From an uncultured bacterium (lineage in GTDB: Bacteria > Cyanobacteriota > Vampirovibrionia > Gastranaerophilales > Gastranaerophilaceae): 64,000 nucleotides of DNA. Each line of letters begins with the position of its first letter. Within the stretch, counting starts at the first letter, position 1. This document shows positions 16,937 through 24,684 of the stretch, piece by piece. Position numbers and translations under genes: made by a program. The DNA lies in assembly GCA_949290355.1 (NCBI GenBank), contig CASERN010000011.1, positions 605,865 through 669,864 of the forward strand, read 5' to 3'. The notes beneath the pieces are model-generated. The model was not told the origin of the DNA. It was given only the letters and a program-made list of their open reading frames with translations, and searched no databases.

Positions 16937-17754
16937 TTGATTATTACCTCATAATTTTCTTTTATGTCATTTAGACAAGTACATTTTTCTCTAAAATCAT
17001 ACATTGGACCAAAATCAAGTTGAGCAATTACAGCTCCTTCTTTTTGATCTTTTATTTCATTTATTGTTTCACCCTTATAGTCAATTATTCTAGAATGTCC
17101 TATATTCCATTCATCATCTTCTATATAACCTGATTGTGTGAGAGCTACCATAAACGTTTGATTTTCTACCGCTCTGCATCTTGTCATACATTCCCACGGT
17201 ATAGGCTTTTTCAATCCCCAAGCTGCACAGTTTACAAATAAATCTGCACCAGCTTTTCTATATGCTCTGTATATTTCAGGGAATCTTATATCATAACATA
17301 TCGTAATACCTGTTTTTATTCCATCAATATCTACTATAACAGGTGATTTCCCTGCCTTAACATATCTGCCTTCATCGCTTCCATAATATGAGAAAAGATG
17401 ATTTTTTGAATATGTTGCGACAAGTTCTCCTTCTCGATTGATTATAGGACAGGTGTTATAAAAATTTTCTTCTTCCTTAGTAATAAAGCTTCCTCCGATG
17501 ACCCAAGAATTGAATTTTTTTGCTATATCACTAAGAAGTTTTATAGTTTCGCTGTTTTTAATATTTTCAGCACTTGCTCTGAAATTTTTTGGAGACCAAC
17601 CTACTGTCCATACCTCTGGTAGCACAATGATATCTACTGATTTATTAATATCCCTTTGAGTAAGTTGTATAACTTTATCAAAATTGGATTTTTTATCTCC
17701 AATTTTAGAATTCATTTGTATTGCAGCAATATTTAATTTTTTCTTTTGTTCCAT
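16933..17754 (-). CDS. Carbon-nitrogen hydrolase (nitrilase superfamily, omega-amidase-like)
   Basis: 273 residues. The Glu-Lys-Cys triad is visible: E in IIVLPEVWTVGW (about 47), K in ATYSKNHLF (about 120), C in GITICYDIRFPEIYR (about 154). The closest family type by eye is Nit2/YafV-like omega-amidase, which hydrolyses alpha-ketoglutaramate and similar amides; a repair or salvage role is likely. The ATG overlaps the acyltransferase gene by 22 bp. Confidence 0.85.
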   Translation of the reverse strand: MEQKKKLNIAAIQMNSKIGDKKSNFDKVIQLTQRDINKSVDIIVLPEVWTVGWSPKNFRASAENIKNSETIKLLSDIAKKFNSWVIGGSFITKEEENFYNTCPIINREGELVATYSKNHLFSYYGSDEGRYVKAGKSPVIVDIDGIKTGITICYDIRFPEIYRAYRKAGADLFVNCAAWGLKKPIPWECMTRCRAVENQTFMVALTQSGYIEDDEWNIGHSRIIDYKGETINEIKDQKEGAVIAQLDFGPMYDFREKCTCLNDIKENYEVIIK

Positions 17755-18416
17755 AATTTTTCTTTTAATGCCTCTTTATATATTTTAGGAGCTTTTTCTT
17801 CTAATTCTAAAAGTTGTTTTTTGATATTTTCTTTGGCATTGTTTATGTCAATATCAGATGCGTTTTCTTTTACAAATATAGGTTCTCCATATACGTTTAA
17901 TATATTACACCCCCCGAATGGTGTTCTCATTTTATCCCAAGATGGTAATTTAATAAATGTTTTCTGTGGAGAATACCAATGTACAGGAATAATAGGAGCT
18001 CCTGACATTTGTGCTACTTTTACAGCTCCGTTTTTTACTTTATGTAGAGGTCCATGCGGACCATCAACCATCATGGCAACATTTTCTCCTAGTTTTAATC
18101 TTGATATCATTTGCATAGTAGATTCTACAGAACCTTTTTTCCCTGCAGAACCTCTTACGACTTTAAAACCCCATTTTTCACATACATCTGACACTACTTG
18201 TCCATCAATGGAATTGCTTATTTGTATACTTAATTTTTCTCTATTTTTTATTCCGTGAACTAAAAATTGGTTTTCATGCCACATTACAAATATACAAGGT
18301 TCCATATCAGGATAATTGTAATTTTCAATATGTGTAAGTTTTTCTTGTAATCTTAATATTGAATAAGCTGTATTTGATAGGTATTTAATGTTTTTATCAT
18401 TAATCAATCTAACCAT
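17733..18416 (-). CDS. DUF374 lysophospholipid-acyltransferase-like protein
   Basis: 227 residues. FVMWHENQFLV, RGSAGKKGSVESTMQMI, MMVDGPHGPLHKVKNGAV and IIPVHWYS match the DUF374/LPLAT fold, with the acyltransferase histidine in WHENQ. Related proteins acylate lipid A precursors or other lipids. A lipid-envelope role fits the downstream dacB. First gene of a three-gene operon. Confidence 0.8.
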   Translation of the reverse strand: MVRLINDKNIKYLSNTAYSILRLQEKLTHIENYNYPDMEPCIFVMWHENQFLVHGIKNREKLSIQISNSIDGQVVSDVCEKWGFKVVRGSAGKKGSVESTMQMISRLKLGENVAMMVDGPHGPLHKVKNGAVKVAQMSGAPIIPVHWYSPQKTFIKLPSWDKMRTPFGGCNILNVYGEPIFVKENASDIDINNAKENIKKQLLELEEKAPKIYKEALKEKLWNKRKN

Positions 18417-18440
18417 GCTTAAATTATATCATAAAACAAT

Positions 18441-18468
18441 TTACAAAAAACTCTGTATATGATATAAT
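18441..18468 (+). promoter_or_regulatory. Promoter upstream of the poly-G micro-ORF (copy 1)
   Basis: TTACAA (18441-18446), 16-nt spacer, TATAAT (18463-18468). A strong AAAGGAGG ribosome site (18477-18484) follows 5 nt before the micro-ORF ATG, so the micro-ORF looks transcribed and translated. Confidence 0.6.
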
Positions 18469-18489
18469 ATCTATATAAAGGAGGAATTT

Positions 18490-18537
18490 ATGAAAAGATT
18501 TGGCGTATTGCAGAATTTCGGGGGGGGGGCGATTTAA
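18490..18537 (+). CDS. Micro-ORF with G10 tract upstream of pseudopilin (copy 1)
   Basis: 15 codons as assembled: MKRFGVLQNFGGGAI, stop TAA. A G10 run occupies 18520-18529. With one G fewer the frame gives a 27-residue peptide ending RFKAFHKGFRGLQK; with one G more it stays open for 46 codons and joins the pseudopilin ATG in frame. The second copy at 31870 has the same length, tract and spacing. The excellent ribosome site argues for translation. Function unknown. Confidence 0.5.
   Translation: MKRFGVLQNFGGGAI
18520..18529 (+). repeat. G10 homopolymer tract (copy 1)
   Basis: Ten consecutive Gs inside the micro-ORF. Such tracts are prone to slipped-strand length change, and also to sequencing error. 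Confidence 0.85.
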
Positions 18538-18562
18538 GGCTTTCCACAAAGGTTTTCGGGGG

Positions 18563-18590
18563 TTGCAAAAGTAAAAAAATCTGTTATAAT
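18563..18590 (+). promoter_or_regulatory. Promoter of pseudopilin gene (copy 1)
   Basis: TTGCAA (18563-18568), 16-nt spacer, TATAAT (18585-18590), giving a start near 18597 and a roughly 30-nt leader with GGAGAG before the ATG. The -35 directly follows a GGGGG run. Identical in the second copy. Confidence 0.75.
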
Positions 18591-18626
18591 AGTAATGTAT
18601 GTTATCACAATTATAGCGGAGAGTTT

Positions 18627-19274
18627 ATGAAAAAAATATTCGGGTTTACGTTAGCAGAGGTATTAATCACTCTAGGAATTATCGGAGTTGTAGCAGCAAT
18701 TATAATACCAACAGTAATAAATAATACTCAAAATAGAGAATACAAGGCTGCTTATAGAAAAGCATACAGTGCTTTTGGGCAGGCTTTTACTCAAGCTCTT
18801 ACAAATGGTGATATTATAAATATTCCACCCACTTATAACGAAAGTGGGCAGGCTTCAAGTTCAAATATGGGGCCTAATTTTAAAGCGATATCAAATTATT
18901 TTAAAACAGTTAAAACTTGTTTTGATAATAATGCTGATGAATGTTGGGTTTGTGATGACGGACAGGCTGGTGCATATTATTCAAGTGCGCCTGATTTTCT
19001 AGGTTGTGGAAAATATAACTACGCCTTTGTTGATAATTCCGGTATGGCATGGTATCAATATGCTCCGTCTGAAAATCGATTTCTTGTAGATGTCAATGGA
19101 GATAGAAAACCAAATAAACTAGGAAAAGATCGTTTTGTAATGTTGTTTACAGATTCCCAAGATGAAAATTTCCCAGATAATATTACAAGAATAAAGCCAT
19201 TGCACGATATAGAAGATAAAGGTCGTTGGTGTCCATCCGGAAATTGTATGTATACAAAGTGGTTATTAGAGTAG
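18627..19274 (+). CDS. Type II/IV-pilin-like pseudopilin (copy 1)
   Basis: 215 residues. Short basic leader MKKIFG, then prepilin-peptidase site G6/F7 with TLAEV, including the conserved Glu at mature position 5, followed by the hydrophobic helix LITLGIIGVVAAIIIPTV. The C-terminal domain has paired cysteines (TCFDNNADECWVCDDG, GCGKYNY, WCPSGNC) and the block VDVNGDRKPNKLGKDRFVM common in this pilin family. It would be an exported, membrane-anchored minor pilin or pseudopilin. No pilus assembly genes are nearby. Its first 24 codons are nearly identical to those at 32007. Confidence 0.9.
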   Translation: MKKIFGFTLAEVLITLGIIGVVAAIIIPTVINNTQNREYKAAYRKAYSAFGQAFTQALTNGDIINIPPTYNESGQASSSNMGPNFKAISNYFKTVKTCFDNNADECWVCDDGQAGAYYSSAPDFLGCGKYNYAFVDNSGMAWYQYAPSENRFLVDVNGDRKPNKLGKDRFVMLFTDSQDENFPDNITRIKPLHDIEDKGRWCPSGNCMYTKWLLE

Positions 19275-19281
19275 TTCTAAC

Positions 19282-19878
19282 TTAAAGTTCTCGCCTGCCT
19301 TCAATAGCTTTAGCTATAGTTATTTCGTCAGCGTATTCTAAATCCGCACCTACAGGTAATCCAAAAGCAATGCGAGAAATTTTAATCCCGAAAGGTTTTA
19401 TTAATTTGCTTAAATAAAGGCTTGTAGCTTCTCCTTCTACTGATGGGCTGAGCGCAAGTATAACTTCTTTTACATTTTCATCAGTTAAACGATTTAAAAG
19501 CTCTTTTATTCTGATATCATCTGCCCCTATTCCATCCATCGGAGAAATAAGACCTTGTAAAACATGATATAATCCTTTATATTCGTTAGTCTTTTCGACA
19601 GCGATAAGGTCTTTAGTTTCTGCTACTACGCAAATTAATGATTTGTCTCTCTGGTTTGATTGGCAAATTTCACAAGGACTTGTTGATGATAGATTAAAAC
19701 ATACTTCACAAGTTTTTGTATTTTCTTTTGCATCAATCATACATTTTGCGAATTTTTCTACCTCAGATTTTGGCATTCTTAAAAGATAAAATGCCATCCG
19801 TTGAGCAGATTTTGGTCCAACGGATGGAAATTTCTGAAATTGTTCAATTAATGCTGCAATTGATTTTGGGTATATCAT
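19282..19878 (-). CDS. recR: Recombination mediator protein RecR
   Basis: 198 residues. N-terminal helix-hairpin-helix (FQKFPSVGPKSAQRMAFYLL), Cys4 zinc motif C57-x2-C60-x8-C69-x2-C72, and a TOPRIM domain (LICVVAETKDLIAVEK, ALSPSVEGEATSLYL). RecR with RecO/RecF loads RecA at gaps. The ATG overlaps the ybaB stop by one base (TAATG), the common ybaB-recR arrangement; dnaX is not adjacent. Confidence 0.96.
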   Translation of the reverse strand: MIYPKSIAALIEQFQKFPSVGPKSAQRMAFYLLRMPKSEVEKFAKCMIDAKENTKTCEVCFNLSSTSPCEICQSNQRDKSLICVVAETKDLIAVEKTNEYKGLYHVLQGLISPMDGIGADDIRIKELLNRLTDENVKEVILALSPSVEGEATSLYLSKLIKPFGIKISRIAFGLPVGADLEYADEITIAKAIEGRREL

Positions 19879-20213
19879 TAGAAATTTAGTCCCGGAATAT
19901 TAATACCGCCAGTAACGGCTTTCATTTTTTCTTCCATAGTTTTTGAAGCTTTTTGGCTAGCTTGATTAATAGCAGAAGAAATAATATCTTCTAACATTTC
20001 AACAGTATCTGAATCAACAGAAGAAGGATTTTCCGGATTGATAGCTTCTGCAGTTAACTTGATTGATTTGAATTTTCCCTGTCCGTCGCAAGTAACTTTT
20101 ACAGCTCCATTTGCAGCTTCTCCTGTGATTTCTAAATTAGCTAATTCTTCTTGTGTGTCTTTTAATCTTTTTTGCAAGCCTTGTGCTTGTTTCATCATTT
20201 GCATAATGTTCAT
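19878..20213 (-). CDS. ybaB: YbaB/EbfC family nucleoid-associated protein
   Basis: 111 residues from the ATG at 20213, chosen for the GAGGAG site 10 nt upstream and the family start MNIMQMMKQAQGLQKRLKD; the frame is open to 20258. Contains VTCDGQGKFKSIKL and DTVEMLEDIISSAINQA, typical of this small dimeric DNA-binding protein. Operon with recR. Confidence 0.93.
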   Translation of the reverse strand: MNIMQMMKQAQGLQKRLKDTQEELANLEITGEAANGAVKVTCDGQGKFKSIKLTAEAINPENPSSVDSDTVEMLEDIISSAINQASQKASKTMEEKMKAVTGGINIPGLNF

Positions 20214-20275
20214 ATTTATTTCTCTCCTCAGTCTGTTTAACTTTGTAATACTTTTCAATTACCATTTTATCATAA

Positions 20276-20304
20276 TTGGTTTTTACTAACATTTATTATA
20301 TAAT
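20276..20304 (+). promoter_or_regulatory. Promoter of the matrixin gene, leaderless geometry
   Basis: TTGGTT (20276-20281), 17-nt spacer, TATAAT (20299-20304), then 6 nt to the ATG at 20311. No ribosome site. Confidence 0.55.
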
Positions 20305-20310
20305 AAAAAT

Positions 20311-21090
20311 ATGAAAAAATATACTTATGTTTCTGAATCTTTAAAAAACGGACGAATAATGCGATGGACTTTTATGCCATTGAATGTATATATAGCTCCT
20401 ATGAAATTTTATTCAAAACAAGGACAAGAATATAAGTACAGACAAATGGTCCTGAAAGCTTTAAATGAGTGGCAAAGTGCAACAAAAAATAAGGTCGCCT
20501 TTAAAGTAGTTAACACATTATTGGAATCTAATGTGAATGTTGATTGGAAAAGAGTTGAAAGAAAAGCATTAGGGCATTGTTATTTTAATTTTGATGCTTC
20601 TAACAGATTGTATGGTGCTGAGGTTGCTATTGGGCTTACAGAGGGAATTGTACATGCAGATTATATGGATGAAAGTGAAGTCTACCATACAATATTGCAT
20701 GAAATTGGACATGCAATTGGATTAGGACATAGTCATAACCCTGCTGATATAATGTACACTCCTCATCAAAAAGGGATAAATAAAATTTCTGAAGGAGATA
20801 TTTTGACTGTGAATTGGCTTTATACCTTACCTCAAGGTGCTGATACTGCAGAAATATCTTCTAAATATGGAATAGGTGGTAGTAATATTGATGAAATTAT
20901 TGCGAAATTTATAAATCGAAATACTCCTACCGAGTTCGAAAAAGTCAAATCGTCTATAAAACTTCCAAAACGTGATTTGTTAGAAGAACAAGAAGCTATA
21001 GCAAATTTAAGAAAATACCATATGGCTTTGCAGAATGTTCAGATTTCAGAAGATATGAAAAAATTTTTTATAAATCGGAAAGATCATTAA
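20311..21090 (+). CDS. Matrixin-type (M10-like) zinc metalloprotease
   Basis: 259 residues. Metzincin signature H130-E131-x2-H134-x5-H140 (LHEIGHAIGLGH) followed by the Met-turn (ADIMYTP, Met148), as in the M10A family. Before it is a catalytic-domain N-terminal part (WTFMPLNVYIAP, ALNEWQSATKNKVAFKVV). There is no obvious signal peptide or propeptide cysteine switch, which is unusual for a protease that normally acts outside the cell. The C-terminal 90 residues are helical and unrecognised. Expression looks leaderless. Confidence 0.85.
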   Translation: MKKYTYVSESLKNGRIMRWTFMPLNVYIAPMKFYSKQGQEYKYRQMVLKALNEWQSATKNKVAFKVVNTLLESNVNVDWKRVERKALGHCYFNFDASNRLYGAEVAIGLTEGIVHADYMDESEVYHTILHEIGHAIGLGHSHNPADIMYTPHQKGINKISEGDILTVNWLYTLPQGADTAEISSKYGIGGSNIDEIIAKFINRNTPTEFEKVKSSIKLPKRDLLEEQEAIANLRKYHMALQNVQISEDMKKFFINRKDH

Positions 21091-21835
21091 TCTTATAATC
21101 AATTCCGAATTTTTCGAAAAGATTATTAAAGAATTCTTTGTTTTTTAATACTTTATCTTTTGTAAGTACCATGTTAAATCCTGGACAAATTTGAAAATTT
21201 CCATCGAAGTTTAGTTTATATTTGTTAATTGTTTGCAAATATTTATATAGAATTTTGTTGCCTAATTTAACTTTTTCTTCGTATGATATATTTTTTTTGT
21301 CGCACCATTCTGCAGCCTCTTTGGCAATTTCTTCAAATCTTTTATCTGATTCTTTCATAATAATGTCATTTTTTAAGTATGTTTGAAGATCGATAGGGTT
21401 ATTTACATCAGGTTCAAATTTAAATTTTGAATGAAAATGAACGGCACTGCCTAAAGAATAAAGCTTGATTTTATCTATATCATTTTCCAACATTGTAATT
21501 ATTTGTCCAAGGCGCATAGCAGTACCTGCGCCAGAATATTTGAGATTATTCTTTTTTACGTAAATATCTTCATTATATAATGTTTTATCTTTTTTGAATA
21601 TAATTTTGCTTCCGCCAATTTCATTGTAATGATTATCATCAATGTTTATATAAAATTCTTCGGGAGTGTAATCATTTTCAATTTTTACAAAATAATCTTT
21701 TCCAGGTTCATTGGATAAATTTTTCTTTGGAGCTTTACAATGTATTCCTTCAAATAATTTAATACCGTTTAAATTCTTAAAATTTAATTGTTTGAAAGAT
21801 ATAAGATTGTTATTTTGCGAATAGTTATTTATCAT
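21068..21835 (-). CDS. Hypothetical protein, possibly GNAT-acetyltransferase-like
   Basis: 255 residues from the ATG at 21835 (the frame is open to 21934, but that extension is low-complexity and has no ribosome site). The N-terminus MINNYSQNNN-LISFKQL carries the S-F-K motif seen in other proteins here. The middle block KYSGAGTAMRLGQIITMLEN resembles the acetyl-CoA-binding R-x-x-G-x-G/A segment followed by a helix of GNAT enzymes, and LYSLGSAVHFHSKFKFEPD resembles the GNAT strand that ends in F-H-x-K-F-x-F. Assignment tentative. Convergent 23-bp overlap with the matrixin gene. Confidence 0.55.
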   Translation of the reverse strand: MINNYSQNNNLISFKQLNFKNLNGIKLFEGIHCKAPKKNLSNEPGKDYFVKIENDYTPEEFYINIDDNHYNEIGGSKIIFKKDKTLYNEDIYVKKNNLKYSGAGTAMRLGQIITMLENDIDKIKLYSLGSAVHFHSKFKFEPDVNNPIDLQTYLKNDIIMKESDKRFEEIAKEAAEWCDKKNISYEEKVKLGNKILYKYLQTINKYKLNFDGNFQICPGFNMVLTKDKVLKNKEFFNNLFEKFGIDYKINDLSDL

Positions 21836-21947
21836 TATTGTGTATTTTGTAAAACTCGTAAATGTAAAAAATTGCCAATATATTTTTTTAGAGTATAATG
21901 AATTTGTAAAACTAAAAATTAACAGATTTTTCAAGGGATATATAATT

Positions 21948-22817
21948 ATGACAGTACAAGATTGGTTTGAAAAACGTAAACAGGCTCAAATTCAACGCCG
22001 TGAATTAGAAGGCAGAGTTGAGTTAGATATGGATCCGAATTTGTGGACAAAGTGTGTACATTGTGATGCTCAACTTTTAAAAGAAGATTTAGTGAAAAAT
22101 GATATGGTATGTCCTGTGTGTGATTATCATTTCAGAATAAATGCAAGGACAAGAATTAAACAATTATTTGATGAAAATTCTTTTGAAGAATTATTCTCTG
22201 AAATAAAGCCTGACGACCCTTTGGAATTTGTTGACACTGAGAGTTATAAAGACAGAATAAAAAAAGCTCAAACAAAAACAGGCTTGAATGATGCCGTAAT
22301 TACTGGTATTGCCACTATTGAAGGTCATAAAGTTGCAACTGCTGTGATGGATTTTGATTTTATGGGCGGATCTATGGGCAGTGCCGTTGGCGAAAAAGTT
22401 ACAAGAATTATCGAAAAAGCTATAGAGCTTAGATTGCCTGTATTAGCTATTACGTCGTCAGGTGGTGCAAGAATGCAGGAAAGTGCTTTAAGTTTGATGC
22501 AGATGGCTAAGACTTCTTGTGCAGTTTCAAAACTAGATGATGCTGGATTATTATATATTAATTTATTAACAGAACCTACATTTGGAGGTGTTACAGCAAG
22601 TTTTGGCATGCTTGGTGATATTATTGTTGCAGAACAAGGCGCAAGAATTGGTTTTGCAGGCCGCAGAGTAATAGAACAAACTATTAGACAAAAACTGCCT
22701 TCAGATTTTCAGACTGCTGAATATCTTTTGAAATACGGGCAGGTTGATGTCGTATCTTCTCGAAAAGAGTTAAGGGGTACATTAGCTAAGATTTTAGAAA
22801 TGCATGAATGTGCATAG
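21948..22817 (+). CDS. accD: Acetyl-CoA carboxylase carboxyltransferase subunit beta
   Basis: 289 residues from the ATG at 21948 with AAGGG upstream; the frame is open to 21840, but MTVQDWFEKRK is the usual start. Cys4 zinc ribbon C36-x2-C39-x15-C55-x2-C58, then the crotonase-like carboxyltransferase core (MGGSMGSAVGEK, TSSGGARMQESALSLMQMAK, TFGGVTASFGMLGD). It transfers CO2 from carboxybiotin to acetyl-CoA with AccA, whose gene follows 17 bp later. First step of fatty-acid synthesis. Confidence 0.97.
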   Translation: MTVQDWFEKRKQAQIQRRELEGRVELDMDPNLWTKCVHCDAQLLKEDLVKNDMVCPVCDYHFRINARTRIKQLFDENSFEELFSEIKPDDPLEFVDTESYKDRIKKAQTKTGLNDAVITGIATIEGHKVATAVMDFDFMGGSMGSAVGEKVTRIIEKAIELRLPVLAITSSGGARMQESALSLMQMAKTSCAVSKLDDAGLLYINLLTEPTFGGVTASFGMLGDIIVAEQGARIGFAGRRVIEQTIRQKLPSDFQTAEYLLKYGQVDVVSSRKELRGTLAKILEMHECA

Positions 22818-22834
22818 TATGAGGTATAAAAACG

Positions 22835-23788
22835 ATGACAGCAGTTTTGGATTTTGAAAAACCTATTTTAGAAATTCAAGAAAAAATTGAAGAATTAAAG
22901 AAAATAAGTTTGGAGTCAGGCATGGATCTTAATAAAGAAATAGAAACTTTTGAACAACAGGCAGAGGACTACAGAAAAGAATTGTATTCTAATTTAAAGC
23001 CTTCACAAAAGTTGCAAATAGCAAGACATCCTGAACGTCCTAATTTTTTAGATTATGTAAATAATATTTGTGAAGATTTTATAGAACTTCATGGTGATAG
23101 AGAAGGTATGGATGACAGAGCCATTATTGGAGGTTTGGCTAAAATTGATGGCAGACCTGTAATGATTATAGGAACAATGAAGGGAAAATCTACAAAAGAA
23201 AATCTTGAATACAATTTTGGTATGCCTCAGCCTCAGGGGTATAGGAAAGCTCTTCGTTTATTTAAACATGCAAGCAAGTTTAATATTCCGATTATTACAT
23301 TGATAGATACTCCGGGGGCATATCCTGGAATAAGCGCTGAGGAGACAAATCAAGGCGGTGCTATTGCTGTTAATTTGATGCAAATGGCTAAGTTGAAAGT
23401 TCCTGTAATTGCAATTATTACAGGTGAGGGATGCTCCGGTGGAGCTTTGGGTTTGGCTGTTGCTGATAAGGTATTTTTATTGGAGCATGCATATTATACA
23501 GTTATTTCGCCTGAAGGTTGTGCTTCCATTTTGTGGCGAGATGCAACTAAAGCTGCTGATGCTGCTGATGCTTTGAAAATTACCGCTAAAGATTTAATGC
23601 AATTTGATATTATCGACGGTGAAATAAAAGAACCTACAGGTGGTGCTCATACAAACTATGAAGAAGTTTCTGCAAATATGAAAAAGACAATAATTGATAG
23701 TTTGAATGAATTATCTGCATTATCTGTTGATGAATTAAAGGAAAATCGTTATCAAAAGTTTAGAAAAATGGGTGTATTCTTACAGTAA
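22835..23788 (+). CDS. accA: Acetyl-CoA carboxylase carboxyltransferase subunit alpha
   Basis: 317 residues, full length. FEKPILEIQEKIEELK start, RHPERPNFLDYVNNI, ELHGDREGMDDRAIIGGLA, DTPGAYPGISAEETNQGGAIA and GEGCSGGALGLAVADKVFLL. Pairs with AccD to form the alpha2-beta2 carboxyltransferase. Adjacent accD-accA contrasts with the dispersed acc genes of cyanobacteria. Its stop overlaps the prmA start (TAATG). Confidence 0.97.
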   Translation: MTAVLDFEKPILEIQEKIEELKKISLESGMDLNKEIETFEQQAEDYRKELYSNLKPSQKLQIARHPERPNFLDYVNNICEDFIELHGDREGMDDRAIIGGLAKIDGRPVMIIGTMKGKSTKENLEYNFGMPQPQGYRKALRLFKHASKFNIPIITLIDTPGAYPGISAEETNQGGAIAVNLMQMAKLKVPVIAIITGEGCSGGALGLAVADKVFLLEHAYYTVISPEGCASILWRDATKAADAADALKITAKDLMQFDIIDGEIKEPTGGAHTNYEEVSANMKKTIIDSLNELSALSVDELKENRYQKFRKMGVFLQ

Positions 23789-24684
23789 TGGATAATTATT
23801 ATGAATTACAAATAAAAATTAACCCAGAGTTAGAAGATGTTATTTCTGAATTTTGTTTCGAAATGCTGCCTTGTGAAGGTGTTGTGCTTGCAGAAGAAGC
23901 ATATAAAGATTTGGAAATGATATCTACAACAGAGGGAACTCTTAAAGTTTTTTTGACTGAGGAACCTAAAAATTTATCAGATATTTTAAAACAAGAAAGA
24001 GAACTGTTGAAGTCTCGAGGTTTGTCTGATGAAGAGTTGGGTAGTTGGGAATATGTAATTTCAAATAAGCCAAATGAAGATTGGTCAAAAAAGTGGAAAG
24101 AAAAATGGGATATTACACGAGTTACCAATAAAATTGTAATAGTTCCTGATTGGCTTGAATATTCTGCCAAAGAAAATGAAGTTGTAATAAGATTAGAACC
24201 AGGCTGTGCATTTGGAACTGGAACCCATCAGACTACACAATTATGTATGAAAGCTATAGAAAAATATATGCAAAAAGATTCAAAAGTAGCAGATATTGGT
24301 ATGGGATCAGGAATCTTAGCAATTTGTGCTAAAAAATTTGGAGCATCTTTTGCATACGGCTGTGATAATGATGAAACTGTAATTGATGTTGCCAAAGAAA
24401 ATGCGATAAAAAACAATGTGGAATGTATTTTTGAATTGAATACTGCTGATAAAGTTACTGAAAAATTTGATTTTGTGTTAGCTAATATTTTACATAATGT
24501 TTTGGCTGAAATTATGGCTGATTTGAAAAATATTATGAAAAATAATGCAATAATGGTATTATCGGGTATTTTAGATGAGAAAAAGCCTATTGTAATAGAT
24601 GCTATAAAAAAACATAATTTACAATTGCTTGAGGAATCTCATCAAGACCAATGGGTTGCTTTAATAGTAAGGAAGGTAGATTAA
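23788..24684 (+). CDS. prmA: Ribosomal protein L11 methyltransferase
   Basis: 298 residues. N-terminal L11-recognition domain, linker with WSKKWKEKWDITRV, then the class I SAM fold: GCAFGTGTHQTTQLCMKAIE, VADIGMGSGILAICAKKFG, CDNDETVIDVAKEN, and the catalytic-region VLANILHNVL. Trimethylates ribosomal protein L11. Its start overlaps the accA stop by one base and kdsB follows directly, giving accD-accA-prmA-kdsB as one operon. Confidence 0.95.
   Translation: MDNYYELQIKINPELEDVISEFCFEMLPCEGVVLAEEAYKDLEMISTTEGTLKVFLTEEPKNLSDILKQERELLKSRGLSDEELGSWEYVISNKPNEDWSKKWKEKWDITRVTNKIVIVPDWLEYSAKENEVVIRLEPGCAFGTGTHQTTQLCMKAIEKYMQKDSKVADIGMGSGILAICAKKFGASFAYGCDNDETVIDVAKENAIKNNVECIFELNTADKVTEKFDFVLANILHNVLAEIMADLKNIMKNNAIMVLSGILDEKKPIVIDAIKKHNLQLLEESHQDQWVALIVRKVD

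Larger units (their letters stand above)
18490..18698 (+). repeat. Pseudopilin cassette repeat, copy 1
   Basis: About 209 bp nearly identical to 31870-32078 (roughly 11 mismatches by hand count, no indel). It covers the micro-ORF, G10 tract, promoter, ribosome site and the first 24 pseudopilin codons; beyond this the two genes diverge. Confidence 0.9.

Noticed and set aside
17746..18258. 170-residue plus-strand ORF
   Set aside because: Antisense to the DUF374 gene; no ribosome site or domain.
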